Origin: Magicicada septendecula
Lineage: Eukaryota; Arthropoda; Insecta; Hemiptera; Cicadidae
Length of the DNA: 64,000 bases
Assembly: GCA_034769895.1 (NCBI GenBank)
Contig: CM068367.1
Span: 349,371,111 to 349,435,110 of the forward strand
Direction: 5' to 3'
This document shows positions 10,701 through 23,312 of the stretch, in pieces. The translations under genes and the position numbers were made by a program. Position 1 is the stretch's first letter; the number at the start of each line of letters is the position of its first letter. Below the pieces are notes generated by a model, which saw only the letters and a program-made list of their open reading frames with translations, had not been told where the DNA came from and searched no databases.

Positions 10701-11690
10701 GTATAAAAATTCCATACACGTAAATGTGGAACTATTATCGGAGGGAAGATTGCTTTAGCAGAAGGTACGACTTAAGATGTAATTCAATACCTCAATCTAC
10801 ACGTGATTAGGTCAACATCAGAGGAGTGATATTTTCAAAATTTTAATTTAGTCTTACATTCAAGTTTATAAAAATAGTCTGTGAAGTTTATTAATTTTAT
10901 GCTTATGATTACAAATTAAATTAATTAACGTTACCCGTTGAAGTGATAATATTATTGAAGTAAATTGTTGCATACGTAAAAGCACTTATAACTCAGTGTT
11001 CGTAACTTACAATCTCGGTTATAAGTTATAGTCACATTTGTAACTACTAATAATAAAAGGTATCTCAGTAAAATAAAACGTGGCGTAATCCAAACTTTGC
11101 GACATATGGCGCTGCTGAAGAAACATTACGAAAGTCAACTACGCAGATTGTTTAAGAAAAAACTGATAAAACTGAAAACGTTTTACCATGTAAGATGGTA
11201 CTCAACTATGGGTAGGTGTGTAACGCGGAATATTAGCATAGAATACTCACACAGATTTAGTCAGCGTGAAAACAAACTCGTGTATTTATAGGCTCCGCGC
11301 ATACCGAAGCAGATCGCACATCGCATACCAGAGAATATCATCGCTGATCCTTCTCGAAAAGCAAAGGCCCCTTTTATGCATCCGATTTATATAAGTAGAT
11401 AAGTTTTCATTCGAATTGACTCCGACATTTTATCATGCGTCAAAAATATCGGATGTGGTGTGAACAAACTCTTTCAGTGTTACCATCATCAGTACTGGAA
11501 ATGGATCCGTGCGTGTTGCATGCCGCTTATCGGTTCGTTTTTATACGTTTCGGAAGCGGGATCCCATAGTGCTCTCCTGTTCTGGATTTCGGCAATGAGC
11601 CTTTCTGTATTAATGTCTTCCATGTTTACAAAACAAATTAATAAAATCACACCACGACGTCAATACTACTGATTAGGCTACTTGGCACAA
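7736..11690. other. Four-kilobase gene-free stretch
   Basis: AT-rich DNA with only short open stretches (for example 9127-9333, 10308-10493, 11097-11291, 11460-11672), none with recognisable motifs. No microsatellites or transposon ends stand out, apart from the short inverted repeat noted at 9460-9581. Confidence 0.5.
9460..9581. repeat. Short element bounded by 13-bp perfect inverted repeats
   Basis: CTATTGCTGAACC at 9460-9472 and its exact reverse complement at 9569-9581 enclose 96 bp. This may be a tiny MITE-like element or a chance hairpin. No clear target duplication was seen. Confidence 0.35.
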
Positions 11691-11892
11691 CTGGCCTCGC
11701 CGACGCTAGGCAGGAAGGTTGGTAGCACTGATGTCTCAAGGGCATATGATAAAAACCTCGCCCGATTGCATTTTCATCACTGTAGCCACACGCAATTCTA
11801 TTCAATGTGATGCGCACTCATATTAAAATGTAAACAGTTCGTTAGGTCTGTTCTGTTTCAAATAGTTGTTTTGTGTTTTCTTGTACAAAATA

Positions 11893-14767
11893 ATGAGTGA
11901 CATAAAAGAAAAACTAATTTTGGAAGTTCAAAATTGCCCTGAAATATGGGACAAACGTCATAAGAATCACCATAACAGGTATATTTTAAAGAAAAAGTGG
12001 ACAACAATAGCAGCACAACTTGGATGTACTGGTAAGTCAAATTATTAAATACTGATGTACCGTAATAATATTAAAAAAAAAACACCTGAATTCTGAAAAT
12101 ACAAGAATATTTCAATTCAAGACAATCTTACACGCAGTTAATACATGATTTGCATTCATGCACCCTTTTATGTTTAAGGTAAAAAACCCTATTAATTATG
12201 AGGTAAAAAACAGAGAAGTTCAGTGAACTTCAAGATTACAAGTAAAACGTTTTCTTATTACAAGTGAAATAAATTTAAAATTTTTCTCTTACTTCCCTAG
12301 CTTTTTGTTTAGATGGATTGTTTGACCTGATAATTGATAAATCATGACACTGAGGAATAGGTGTAGAGCAGACAATTTAAGGATGTATCTTTCTATATCA
12401 GTTATAATGTTATAAAGTATACAAATAGCATTCACTATATCGTCTGCAAATTTATCACCTGTTTCAATACACCCGCCTAAAATTCTCAACTTAGAAAATA
12501 ATATACCCAAAGCACATTCGACAGTTTTTCTTGCTCGAGACATTCTTTTATTGAAGGTTTCCTCAGCTCTAAAACTAACGGGTACACGAACATAGGTACC
12601 TGGCAAACAGGTTTCAGCAGGGATATTTAATTTATTCTTTTCCATCATTTGTCCCAAAGAAGAGCCTTCAAAGTTCCTCCATCACTTTCTTCCCACACCT
12701 ACCAGTATTGACCGATATAAATTTATAATGATCATGTACCAGTCCCTGTAGAACAATGGAAAAATATCCCTTGTAATTAAAATTGTAGGGCATTTAATTC
12801 GTATATGTTTTGCATCCAGCGCACCTATGCAGTTAGGAAAATTCCATACTGTGTTGAATCTTTTGCAATCCTCCTGAAATCTTTTGTGGATGATATTTCC
12901 ATATGGATTGGTTGAAAAGTATTCAAGAGGGATTGGCAAATTTCTCTGATGCATTTAGCGACTGTAGAGAATCTTAAACGAAAGGAAGATGCAAGACTTC
13001 TGAAACTTGTTCCTGTGGCCAGATATCTGAAAAAAAGAATGGTCTATTCAAGTACTAGATCCAACTTTAACACAAAATGTGTGTAGATAAAAAAAAAGGC
13101 AATTTAGTTAAAGACTTACATTTAAATTACATTTCTCCAGTGGGGTAACTAGGTTTCTTTAGAGCCTGGAGACAGAGATCCTCAGCTCCTTCCCCTCACG
13201 ACAGGTAAAAGGAGACAAAAGAGCAAAAGTAAAGGCCTGTCTAATGATCAATGTACTTGAAAAATCCAATTGTACATCTAAGCATACAAACACATCCACA
13301 AAACATTTTAAAATTATTTATTAAATCGAAATTAAAAAATTAACAGTAGGCCTACTCTGTAAATATAACAAAATTATAACTTGGAAAATCTAGTAATATA
13401 ATAAACATAAAACTTCCACATACATCCGACTACTATGTGATTACACAACCATTCACTACAAAGTCCCAAACATATTTCAAGTAAATTCAAAGAGCTCACA
13501 GAACAATGAAAAACATAATAAAAGTCCAACAGATCACTCACACACAAGACAACAAAAGATATGACATAGCATGCATTGTTAAACAGTACCGAGATAAGAC
13601 AAAACATTGAAAAATATCTGTCGCCAATAGGTACTGTAATGGAAAGAGAGGAGTAAATAGGCACTACTATAGATTGTTGTCACACTGAATCATGATGATG
13701 GTTGCATGTAAATCTGGTTGTGATGCAAGATGTATGACAAAAAAAAAGCTTCCTGGTTATGCTACTTTTAAAGAAGAAATAGTCACATACTTTTTTCATT
13801 TCAAAATGACTCTGTTAATAAGTAATCAGTCTTGAAAAAAATCGTGTTTAAAATGTTCTAACATAACAAAATTGTTTATAAAGTTTACACTCATCTTGCC
13901 AACCTATGACGCTGGGGGGTTAGTATGCTGAAATTATAAATTTAAAAAGATTATTAAACAAGTTTTCACATACTGTAAGTCCCTTCTTTTATTTGTGTTG
14001 CAGATGGGTTTGCAAAGTCAACTTGGAAGTATTTGAGACAAGAATTTGCAAAGAAATGGACAAAAACTAAATCTGGCGACATTGCTCCCAATGAAACTTC
14101 TAATTCTTGGCCTTACTTTGAAAGTTTGCTTTTTTTAAAGGACCAGTTTTTACCCCGGCAGATTCACTCTAATTTGGTTGAGGAAAATGAAAATCCTGAA
14201 TTCAATGAAGACACTTTTTCCCATGAGAATGAAGAATTTCCTACGACTGACTCACTTGCGTCACAATCAGCACCTTCCACCCCAGAAGGGATGTTCACTC
14301 CAGTATCTGCTGCAGGCTATCAAAAAAGGACTACTGTTGAAGCTGCAATTGGACAATCTTTGTTACAATTAGAGAGGGAGAAATTAGAAATGAAAAGAGC
14401 ACGTTCTTTCATTGACCCAAATGACGAAGACGTGGGCTTTTTTAATTCACTTTTGCCTCATGTTAAGAAACTGGACACTCAAACAAAAATGCAATTCAGA
14501 ATGGAAGTTCAAAGATTACTTTATAACTTTACTTTTCCTTCACAGCAAAATGTCCCATCGCTTAATCCTAACATTCCTTTGTCGTTCTCATATCACCCTC
14601 CCAACACCACACTTCAAACTCCAGCTTCGTGTTATCAAACTCCTGTATTGAGTCCCTCACAATGTCCTGCAACTTCACAGATTTCTTCCTCCAAGGGAAT
14701 TTCTTCTCCCAAGGGAACTTCTTCTCCCAAGGGAATTCTTCTCCCACACAGTGAACTGGGATTGTGA
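11893..14767 (+). CDS. MADF-BESS domain protein of a PIF/Harbinger-type element, two exons, open
   Basis: Exon 1 runs from ATG 11893 to 12031 and exon 2 from 14004 to the TGA at 14765-14767. The donor (G|GTAAGT, 12032) and acceptor (TTGCAG, to 14003) are canonical, and joining them gives 903 nt, a 300-residue frame with no internal stop. The N-terminus is a MADF (Myb/SANT-like) DNA-binding domain, seen in EIWDKRHKNHHNRY across the splice to STWKYLRQEFAKKW and SWPYFESLLFL. A BESS protein-interaction motif follows about residues 179-215 (DEDVGFFNSLLPHVKKL). The tail has a triplicated SPKG repeat. MADF proteins are known second genes of Harbinger elements, helping the transposase bind DNA. A degraded Harbinger transposase lies antisense in the intron. 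It could also be a host gene. Confidence 0.75.
12289..13025 (-). pseudogene. PIF/Harbinger transposase (DDE_Tnp_4), broken
   Basis: On the minus strand the order is: a likely splice acceptor at about 13025 followed by RYLATGTSFRSLASSFR, then after a frame change near 12940 NFPNCIGALDAKHIRIKCP (containing the first catalytic Asp in GALDAKH), and then, beyond a stop, LPGTYVRVPVSF and MSRARKTVECALGILFSKLR near the C-terminus. The middle of the catalytic domain, including the expected second Asp (SDG block), is deleted at about 12660-12690 and again after VPVSF, so the enzyme is dead. It lies wholly inside the intron of the MADF gene and in the opposite orientation. Harbinger transposases cut and paste DNA with a 3-bp target preference. 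I could not identify the terminal repeats. Confidence 0.8.
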
Positions 14768-15451
14768 ATTCCCATACCACTGCATTATGTAAATTTTGCT
14801 TTAGGTCGGGCATAAAACTCTGTCCAAAAATGGAATCTTGCAATGAAAATTATAACGTCATGTAATGGCCTAGCCAACGGGATTATACCAGTAAGGGTCA
14901 CACTACCCCCTCCCATAGTATATACCATCCTGGCTCGCTTCAACCTCCATGAGAAATTAATGAAATCAATGCCAAAATTATTCAGCTCCTTGTGTGTTTT
15001 ACCCTCAGTAGTAAAGTGATTAAGTTTTACAGAATTATGATGAAAATAATTGATTTCTCTTTAATTATGGCCTCAAGAATTGCTGCGATTCCATTGAAAG
15101 CAACCAAAAACATCATTCCTAACTTCATTACTGTTTACACAGTTATTGTCACATGTAATTGTTTTTTGGATCTTATTGTCCTGAATACTTGATTCACACA
15201 AGCCTCATTAAGGCAAACTGTGTTATAGTTTTTGGCTATTAATCTCATGTATACCAGATTTTTGTGACTTATGTCCTCTTTCATATTAAAAAGTTTTTAA
15301 ATTATTTGTTGTGTATTTTGTTAAAGCTTGTTTCTTATCCATTCTCTTTTGATATTTATGGTTAATCATTTTGTCAAGATATTTGGTGCAGTTTTTGTGG
15401 ATATAGTTTTCAATCGTTTATTTTTGGTTGTTTTTTTAGACTCTATTTGTA
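14768..15451. other. Gene-free spacer
   Basis: AT-rich DNA between the MADF gene and the pogo-type element. It probably contains the right end of the Harbinger element, but I could not find matching inverted repeats. No coding motifs are seen. Confidence 0.4.
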
Positions 15452-15886
15452 GGGGAGATACGTGTACCTTGGGCCACCGTAAGAAAAAAAAGTTTCACTA
15501 GGGGAAATTTAGTTTTTGTGGCAACAGAGTTGGCTGCACTGCTGGAACCCCTTCTAGCTGACTTTGGTGGCTCTAACTCTCTCTGTTGTGTGATAACATC
15601 GAGTGGTGTGTTTATGTGTTGGAAAAGTAATTTTTCTTTACTTCATATGATAATTTTTCATCAAAAAGGTACGTAAATTTACTCAAAATCATTAGTTGAT
15701 TCATGTTTAGTAATCTATTTAGCTTATAATGAATACAAGCTCTAAGCAATATACGTTAAGACTTTGCTAAAAACCTAACCTAAAAAGATAATGTCATATC
15801 ATTGTACCATGGGCCACTGTTATAGGCCGGCCCAAGGTACATTAATATAATTTTCAAATGCAGTCTACAGATTTTTTTTCTTTTAG

Positions 15887-17249
15887 ATGCCAAGAAGTAA
15901 AGATGGAAAGAAGCGATTGAAAGTTCTAGTAGAAAATTTGAAGGAAGCGGTCAAACTTATTGAATAAAATGGATTATCTGTTCGGACAGCCGCAAAGCAA
16001 TGCAATGTGTCTCGAATGACCCTCCAAAGACATTTGGATGCACATAGGAAGAGGGGGGATGCTGATTTTTCTTATGAGAACAAATGCTCGATTCACCAGG
16101 TTTTTTCTGACGAAGAAGAGAAGTCTCTAAAAGATTATTTACTGACTGCAAGTGCAATGCATTATGGGCTTTCAAAGGGTGATTTGAAAAAGTTAGCTTA
16201 CCAGTATGGAAAAGCCAATGATAACAAATATCCACCATCATGGGATTCAAACTGTCAAGCTGGCGAACAATGGCTTGTTGAATTTCTGAAGCGTAACCCA
16301 GAGTTATCATTAAGAACTCCTCGTCCTACTAGTATTGCACGTGCAACTGGTTTCATTAAGCCTACTGTAAAGCTGTTTTTTGATAAGTATGCAAATTTGT
16401 TGGAAAAACATAAATTCTCTCCTGAAAAAATCTTTAACGTTGATGAAACAGGAATTTCATCAGTGCACACTCAGCCCAAGGTTATTGCTTCTATAAAACT
16501 CAAACAAATAGGTGGAATCACATCTACTGAAAGAGGGTTTAATACCACTTTAATTGCTTGTATTAACTCAGTTGGAAATTCTGTACCACCAGTATTTGTA
16601 TTTCCACGTGTTAATTTTAAAAACCATATGCTAGCTGGAGCTTCTCCTGGAAGTCATGGGACTTGTAACCCTTCAGGGTGGTCAACAGGTGAAATTTTTT
16701 TGGAGTTCCTTGAACATTTTATAAAACATCTGAAACCAGACAAGGAAAGTAAAGTCCTACTGATCATGGATAACCATGAGTCGCATGTAATAGTTGAAGC
16801 CATTTACAACGCTAGAGATAATGGTGTTGTTTTGTTTACTATACCTCCACATACAAGCCACAAACTTCAGCCTCTAGATAAAGGAGTCTTTGGTCCTTTT
16901 AAGACCTATTATAATGAGGCCTGCAAGAACTGGCAATTATGTAATCCAGGGAAACCTCTAACTATCTATGATGTTGCAGCTATAACGGGAAAGGCCTACC
17001 CTTTAGCATTTACCCCTACAAACATCATATCTGGGTTTTCTTCGTCTGGCCTATCAACCAAAATATATTTCCTGATGCTGACTATTTTGCAAGCTTAGTT
17101 TCTGATAGACCTAACCCCAAACCTAATGCCAAAAATGATGCCTCTTGTGCTGATCATTTAGGCAACAACAGACCTAGCCCTAATGTGAACCTTGAATCAG
17201 CTGGTAAAGATAACGTTTGTGCTGGTCCATCTGGTGAGGTCATGGTAAC
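15887..17249 (+). pseudogene. pogo-type transposase, N-terminal and catalytic part
   Basis: ATG 15887, after a possible TTTTAG acceptor, starts a helix-turn-helix domain (SVRTAAKQCNVSRMTLQRHL) interrupted by an in-frame TAA at 15965. The open part from 16007 has the CENP-B type DNA-binding half and a DDE domain with FNVDETG, LLIMDNHESH and HKLQPLDKG, placing the three catalytic Asp at residues 146, 255 and 291 of that ORF (35 between the second and third). All three are kept. A frameshift at about 17045 moves the frame into NIFPDADYFASLVSDRPNPK, and the frame then runs to 17249, where the hAT inserted. The family resembles insect tigger/jerky-like proteins. Confidence 0.9.
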
Positions 17250-18684
17250 CAGTGGCGGTCTGGCTAAGTTGGCTGGTCGGCGATCGCCGAACAAAAAATC
17301 TTCAAAGGGCCCCCAAAAGCGGATTCATCGAATTTTAAATAAGTAAAAATCGAAGAAATCCATAATTTCATTTAATTTTTGGGCGATGAAGCCCAAAATG
17401 TGAACTTCAACATCATTTGCTTTTAAGCAAAAATAATAAGGATACATTTTTAATTAAAAGATATTCATTGAAAAGGAGGCTCAAGCTTTTAATTTTCATA
17501 ATTTGTAATCTCGTTTAATTTTTACGCATCTCGGGGCCCCTATATAATGCAAGCTTAAGAGGGGGCCGAACACTGCCAGCCAGCTGCTAATGGCTAGTCC
17601 TGTTTTTAACATGGAGCGCAACTTAAAATCGAATTTTATAACACTTAAAATATGATTTAAAATTAAAATGTCACTACCGGAACATTAAATAGTCAAAGTT
17701 ATAGTATTTCAGCCACTAAAGAACTGGTTAAGTAAAAAAACGTATTTGTAAAACGAAAAATTAGAAGTATGATTGTCCATAAGGAAAGGCTAAAGTTGTA
17801 TGGTTATTTTATTAACTCTTTAAAATTAAACGCGACTATGTAAAATGTCAAAACTTATACCATATTAAAGGGCGTTTCTATAGCTTTGTTCCTGTAGTGA
17901 TGGTTACCGTATTTTCTTACCTGCATAGTTAAAAATATTAAAAATATAGACATTGGCGCATATATATCTATAGACACCCACGCACTAAAAGGCAATATTT
18001 CAATTACGGTCGGCCCCCTTTTAAGTGGGTACGGGGGTCACACTTATAAATATGCAAATAATAAGTCTCTGCTTTCGATGCCTTAAAACCTAAAGCTTGC
18101 AATAAAAAATATGTATTTTGATTTATGAAGCTTTAAATTATTAAACTAGCACAAAAAAGGTCATTGCCCGGGGATTTCTATATTAAAATGATAGTAAATC
18201 ATCAATGTTTGTCGTATTTTTGCTGTATCTCCGTACTGCGAGACAACAGCGCATGTACGCGGTTATTTGTTATGTTGGCAATATAGATATTTTGATACTT
18301 TCCATTGTTGGCAATATCATCCAAAGCCTGTGTTTCTTAAAGAACTACCTTAAATCATCGTTAGATAGATCGCCTAACCTAAAAAGTGTTCTTCATTTAG
18401 ACTAACTTTATTTATTTACTCTGAGATGCTAATAAAACTCATTAAATCTATAAAAACACATAAATTACTTTGACCTACCTGTAGAGCTTCTATCCGGGCC
18501 AGGTTTCTCGTACGAACGTAAAATGTTAGCGTGATTTATAGGTTACTGAAATAAGTAACTTGACTCATTTTTAATGAAGAGAAATGATATTTTAATTTGT
18601 TATACATTATTGAAAATTTCATCTAAAACAGTTATGCCTTTTGTGACTACAAGATATTTAAAATATGAAACGCTCATGAATTTA

Positions 18685-21600
18685 TGAAAGTGGTGCTCAA
18701 AAGAAAAAAAAGTATAAAAAGAGAGCTGCATCGACAGCCAAAAGTGCAGCGAAATTCTCTTCTTGGCTGTGTAATTCAAACAATGAGATAAAAGGAGCTC
18801 AGTCTAAATCAGATGAATGTGAAAACGAATGCAATCAAGAAGGTAAGCAAGAATTAGTATATTACACACCTAGGGAAGGTAAAGAAAGAATGTCTATTGC
18901 TTATATATATTATCACCCGAGGCGAAGCCGAGGGTAATAAACATGCGGTTTGAGGGATTCTTTTTTACTTCCCGAGATGTATACAAGTACTATTTTTCAT
19001 CACACGCCTGCCGAAAGTTCCCCGGAATGTGCCTGTTTTGCGATAGGTAAATAACGCTTTGTTTTATGATTATGACCACGTGATGAGAAATAGTATACGT
19101 CAATCAGCTGGCACACTTCTACTCGACGAAAACGTTGCATGAAAATTGTTGTACGATTGAGGCTATTCCATATATCATTAAGGTGAGGTCGTGAGTAAAA
19201 TCTATTTCAACTTTTTTCCACCAGCTATGCATCACTCGAAATAAAATGTTTCAATTTATGATGTAAAAAAAAAATATTGTAGGTAGTAATTCAAAACTTT
19301 AGCAAAAAAACTCATTACAATTTTTCACAAGTACGGTACTCTGGCACTGGAAACATTATTCGCCCTACATTTGAATTACTTTGTATAAAAAGGAAATTGG
19401 TTACCCCAGATTCCTTAGGTCATAAAGAGAAGCATTTAATTTATTTGCAGTCAATTGACATTGCATTTGAGACAAAAAGTCTAAAACTTGCCTTAAACTA
19501 TGAGCCTGTTTTTCGGTAGCTATGATACTAAAAGCAAAGAGTTGCTAGAGCTAGTAAAACTAAGAAAGAGATAAAAATGATAAAATCTAATTTTCAATCG
19601 CGATAGACATTGAAAAACGGTAACTCAAGAGTCACGTTTCGCGTGTATTATGTTAAAAAATGTGGTTCGATACGCGTGTGAAATTTTTTTTTTTGGACTC
19701 GCTTCGCTCGGGCGACAAACTTTGCACTCGTCACGAAAGACATCTTTTGCACTTATATTTAAGTGTATTATTTCTGTTCCATTTTTTTTAATGTACTGTA
19801 GAATTGGACGTTTTTCTCAAGTTATCTTTTATATATGAAATATATACTAGTCTCCATTATCTTTCTAAAAAGTCCATTATAAATGTATAAATTTTTTATT
19901 ATTATTAATGTTTTTCAAAAAAGTGTGTACAGTTAAATTTTGAAAGTGCAACATTCAATTTGATATGATAATTAAAAATTTTAATAATAATAAAAGTTTT
20001 AATAATTAAAAATTCATATAATGAATGCGTACATTTTTTACACAGAAAATGGAAGCTGCTCATCAGTACCTTCTATTGATCAATGCTCAAATGGTTCTGC
20101 AACTTCGAAGGTAACGGTGACTGAACCCGATGAAGTTTCCACAGAGAAACCACTTTGGAAATCGAAAACGCAAACTACCTCATTTTCACCAGTAGCTTCT
20201 ACAAGCAAAACCTCGAATGATTTTACAAATGTTGAAAAATCTATCACAGAATCTGATTTTCTCACAGAAGAAGTGTCTTCTTATACTCTGATTAGTAATC
20301 GTTCACCAACTTCCTTAGGTTCTAAAGCCACGTATGAATATAGTTTTGATACTCCTCAAAAATCTTCAGCTTCGTTAGATACACATATTCCTTGCGATTT
20401 ATCCAACACCAGCTCAGACTCTGAAGAATCTGAAGCTTCGAAGGAAGAACATAGCCATCAACAATCGTATCAAACGTTTTCCCAGCTTGCATGCTTCGTT
20501 AGCCCTAATCAACATGATTCAATTGTAATTAAAAAAGCCTTCATGGAAAAGCATCCGATTCAGTTTAGTGGGGAAGGTGGAAAAAAATCTCCGTTTGAAC
20601 GTCAAAGCTTTACTATAGAATTTTGCCTAATGGAGAAAAAATTCATACGAAGTGGCTGTCCTATTCGATCGAACTAAATAAAGTATATTGTGCCTGCTGC
20701 ATGGCTTTTGGAAAAACAGATGTCAGGAATATTTCTTTTATTTCTGGACACGATGTATCTGTCAAACATATATACAAAGCTGTAGATAAGCATGAAAATT
20801 CACAAAGCCATATAAACGCAGTGACAGCAGCTTTTCAATGCCTTCGAGGCTTTGATATAGAGACTTTTATGAACTCAAATTTGTCAAAAAAAAGATTAAA
20901 AGAAATAGAAACTAGACGGTTAATAGTTATGCGAATAATTGACATTATATTATTTTTAGGTAGACAAGGCATGTCCTATAGAGGACACAGATCAGAACGT
21001 GCAAATTCTCTAGACTCCTCTGAAAATCATGGAAATTTCCTTCAATTAGTATTGTTAGTTGCAAATTATGACCCCATTTTACAAAACCATGTACAACAAT
21101 GTATAGAAAAAAGCAAAAAAAAAACAGGGAAAGGATAATAGGAAAAAGAGAAAAGAGTGGGAAACCTAACAAAGGCCAAATTGGTCGGGGCTCTCTACTA
21201 ACTTTTTTGTCAAAAAACTTTGTCAATAAAGTGATACAAATTATTGGAGCATATGGTCGCAATAAGATTTTAACAGATATTCATAATAGCATTATTTTCA
21301 GTTTAATGGTAGATACTACGCAGGATGTTGCCGTAATGGATCAATTAACTATTTGCTTTCGGAACGTATTAGAAGGAGCTGTGTATGAACGATTTTTAAA
21401 TGTAACCATTGTAGAGGATACTAGTGGCGCTGCGCTGTTTGAGCATATTCAAACGGAATTATCAAATCTAGGAATTTCAATTTCTAAAATAGTAGCCTGT
21501 TCTTTTGATGGGGCAAGCAATATGAAAGGCTGTTATAATGGGTTGCAAGCCCACTTAAAAGAAGCAAATCCAAAAGTAGTTTTTACGCATTGTATGGGTC

Positions 21601-22961
21601 ATGTTTTAAATTTAGTTTTGATGGATTCTACATTTAATATTCTTGAAGCAGAAAACTTATTTGGTTTAGTAGAAGAAAGTGCTGTGTTCTTTGATGCTTC
21701 ATGCAAAAGAACATCTATATGGCAAAATGAAACAAAAAAGGAACATAAAGGTCAAGAAAAACTACGCAAGTTGCATACAATCGGTGCCACTAGATGGTGG
21801 AGCAAACATAAAGCTCTTTTAGGAATTATAGATGAAGAATTGTTAGTCGATGTAAATAAAAACTCGAAGTTAATTCATGTTATTAGGGTTTTATTAGAAA
21901 TATCAAACGGCAGTTTCGACTGCAAGACAAAGTTTATGGCCCGGAATTTAATAAGTCAGTGGTCAAAATTTGAAAACATTTTCATGGCATTCATTTTTCT
22001 TGATATATTTTTAGCTACATCACCCATTTCAAAATTTTTGCAAAGTAAAGAGGTAGATTATGCAACTGCTTGGAATTTGATACAATATTTACTGGAGCAA
22101 ATTAGTGATAAAAGAAATGACATAGTTTTGATTTCTAATATAAAAAACCAAAGATTATGCAAATATAGTCAATAACTATTTTGATGAGACCACTGGTATA
22201 GAAATAGAGTTAGACTTTACAGAAAAAAGAGTTAGCAAAAAGAAAAAGATGCCTGGTGAGAAAGCCCCAGATGAGAGTAATAAAATTTCTTCTTCTCATA
22301 AATATAAAATTATTTATTTTAAGATAATTGATTGCATTCAATCGAGTATTAAAGAAAGATTTGTACCAAATGAAGGTATTCTTAAAGATTGTTCCTGGCT
22401 AAATCCAAAGAAATTTAAAGATATTGCAAAAATAAAACAATTTCAATCAGACGAATTAAAAAGTATTGCAACACTATCAAATGTTGATAGAAATACACTG
22501 ATAGTTGAACTGGGACAATTTGCACTCAATATCCAAGTCTAGTCAAGGTAGAAAAAGACAAAGTATTAAGGAATAAAACTGATCTGAATTTTGATGGATT
22601 GGCAGAAACCGAAGATCTAGATAATATTGAACATTGTTCGATGTTAAAAAAGTGCTTTGAGTGTTTATCTTGTGCATTTCCTATAATTCACGAACTTTCT
22701 CAATCAGGATTATTTACTAATTTATATGTAGCTTATAAATATGTCTTGACACTTCCTTCTACGCAAGTTACTTGCGAAAGAGTATTTTCCAAATTAAAAA
22801 TTATAAAAAATAGATTTAGAAGTAATTTACAAGAAGAGTTACTGTCAGACTTTTTGTTAATGAATATAGAACGGGATATATTTTCAGACTTGGATAAAAA
22901 TTTAATAGTAGATAAAATAGGAGAAAGCAGTCAAGAGTTAAGAAAAAAAATATTAATTTAA
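18685..22961 (+). pseudogene. hAT transposase (ZMYM1-like, TTF zinc finger), spliced and frameshifted
   Basis: Exon 1 (about 18685-18842) reads SGAQKKKKYKKRAASTAKSA, the typical basic N-terminus of this group. Its donor (GAAG|GTAAGC) and the acceptor ACACAG at 20041-20045 join in frame to ENGSCSSVPS. Exon 2 holds an acidic Ser-rich region, a TTF-type zinc finger (KWLSYS then YCACCMAFG), SYRGHRSER and SSENHGNFLQL, the catalytic block (MVDTTQD, then CSFDGASNMKG and THCMGHVLNLV, then RWWSKH), and the C-terminal dimerisation region (LPSTQVTCERVFSKLK). Frame changes near 20630, 21110, 22145 and 22535 break it. Ends at TAA 22959-22961. It is preserved enough that the damage looks recent. Confidence 0.88.
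18880..19720. repeat. Possible insertion in the hAT intron bounded by GC-rich palindromic motifs
   Basis: ATCACCCGAGGCGAAGCCGA at about 18882 and GGACTCGCTTCGCTCGGGCG at about 19694 are GC-rich patches in AT-rich DNA, each containing a small GCGAAGC or GCTTCGC palindrome in opposite polarity. They may mark the ends of a non-autonomous element nested in the intron, but extended terminal repeats and a target duplication were not found. Confidence 0.25.
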
Positions 22962-23312
22962 AATAAATGTTTCTATTCATAATAATTATTAATTTAATAC
23001 TAAATATATTATTATAAACAACTTTATTGAAACAATAAAATAAGTAGCTTAAAATCTTAGATCCTTATATTTTTTTACCTTACATTATATAATTTCTTTT
23101 AAAATAATTCGACTCGAATGTAATATATTACATAGAACTTCTCATTTTGGTAAATAAAATGTATGTTTTCAAATAAAGTATTAACAATCAATCATTAATT
23201 AAAATACATAGAAAAAAAGGAAACCATGTTTTTAGAAGAGGGCCCCCAAATCAATAAAGGGCCCCCTTATTGATTGGAGCCGACCGATTTTACTAATGCC
23301 AGACCGCCACTG

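Larger units (their letters stand above)
17250..23312 (+). mobile_element. hAT transposon inserted in the pogo-type element
   Basis: The termini are a perfect 15-bp inverted repeat (CAGTGGCGGTCTGGC at 17250, its complement ending at 23312), and the element is flanked by the 8-bp duplication ATGGTAAC (17242-17249 and 23313-23320). Both are diagnostic of hAT. It is 6063 bp long. Similarity between the ends extends into GGGCCCCC-containing subterminal DNA. It encodes a spliced ZMYM1-like transposase on the plus strand. The stretch 17265-18680 is non-coding 5' sequence, and 18871-20020 lies in the intron. Confidence 0.96.

Noticed and set aside
13138-13767. Possible non-autonomous hAT in the MADF intron (CAGTGGGGTAACTAGG and GCTTCCTGGTTATGCTAC)
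   Set aside because: The ends look like weak inverted repeats but no 8-bp duplication matches and the similarity is only about 10 bp.
11690-14900. Terminal inverted repeats of the Harbinger element (GGCTACTTGGC near 11684 against GTTGGCTAGGCC near 14880)
   Set aside because: They share only a CTAGGC-like patch; without a clear 3-bp target duplication I could not define the element ends.
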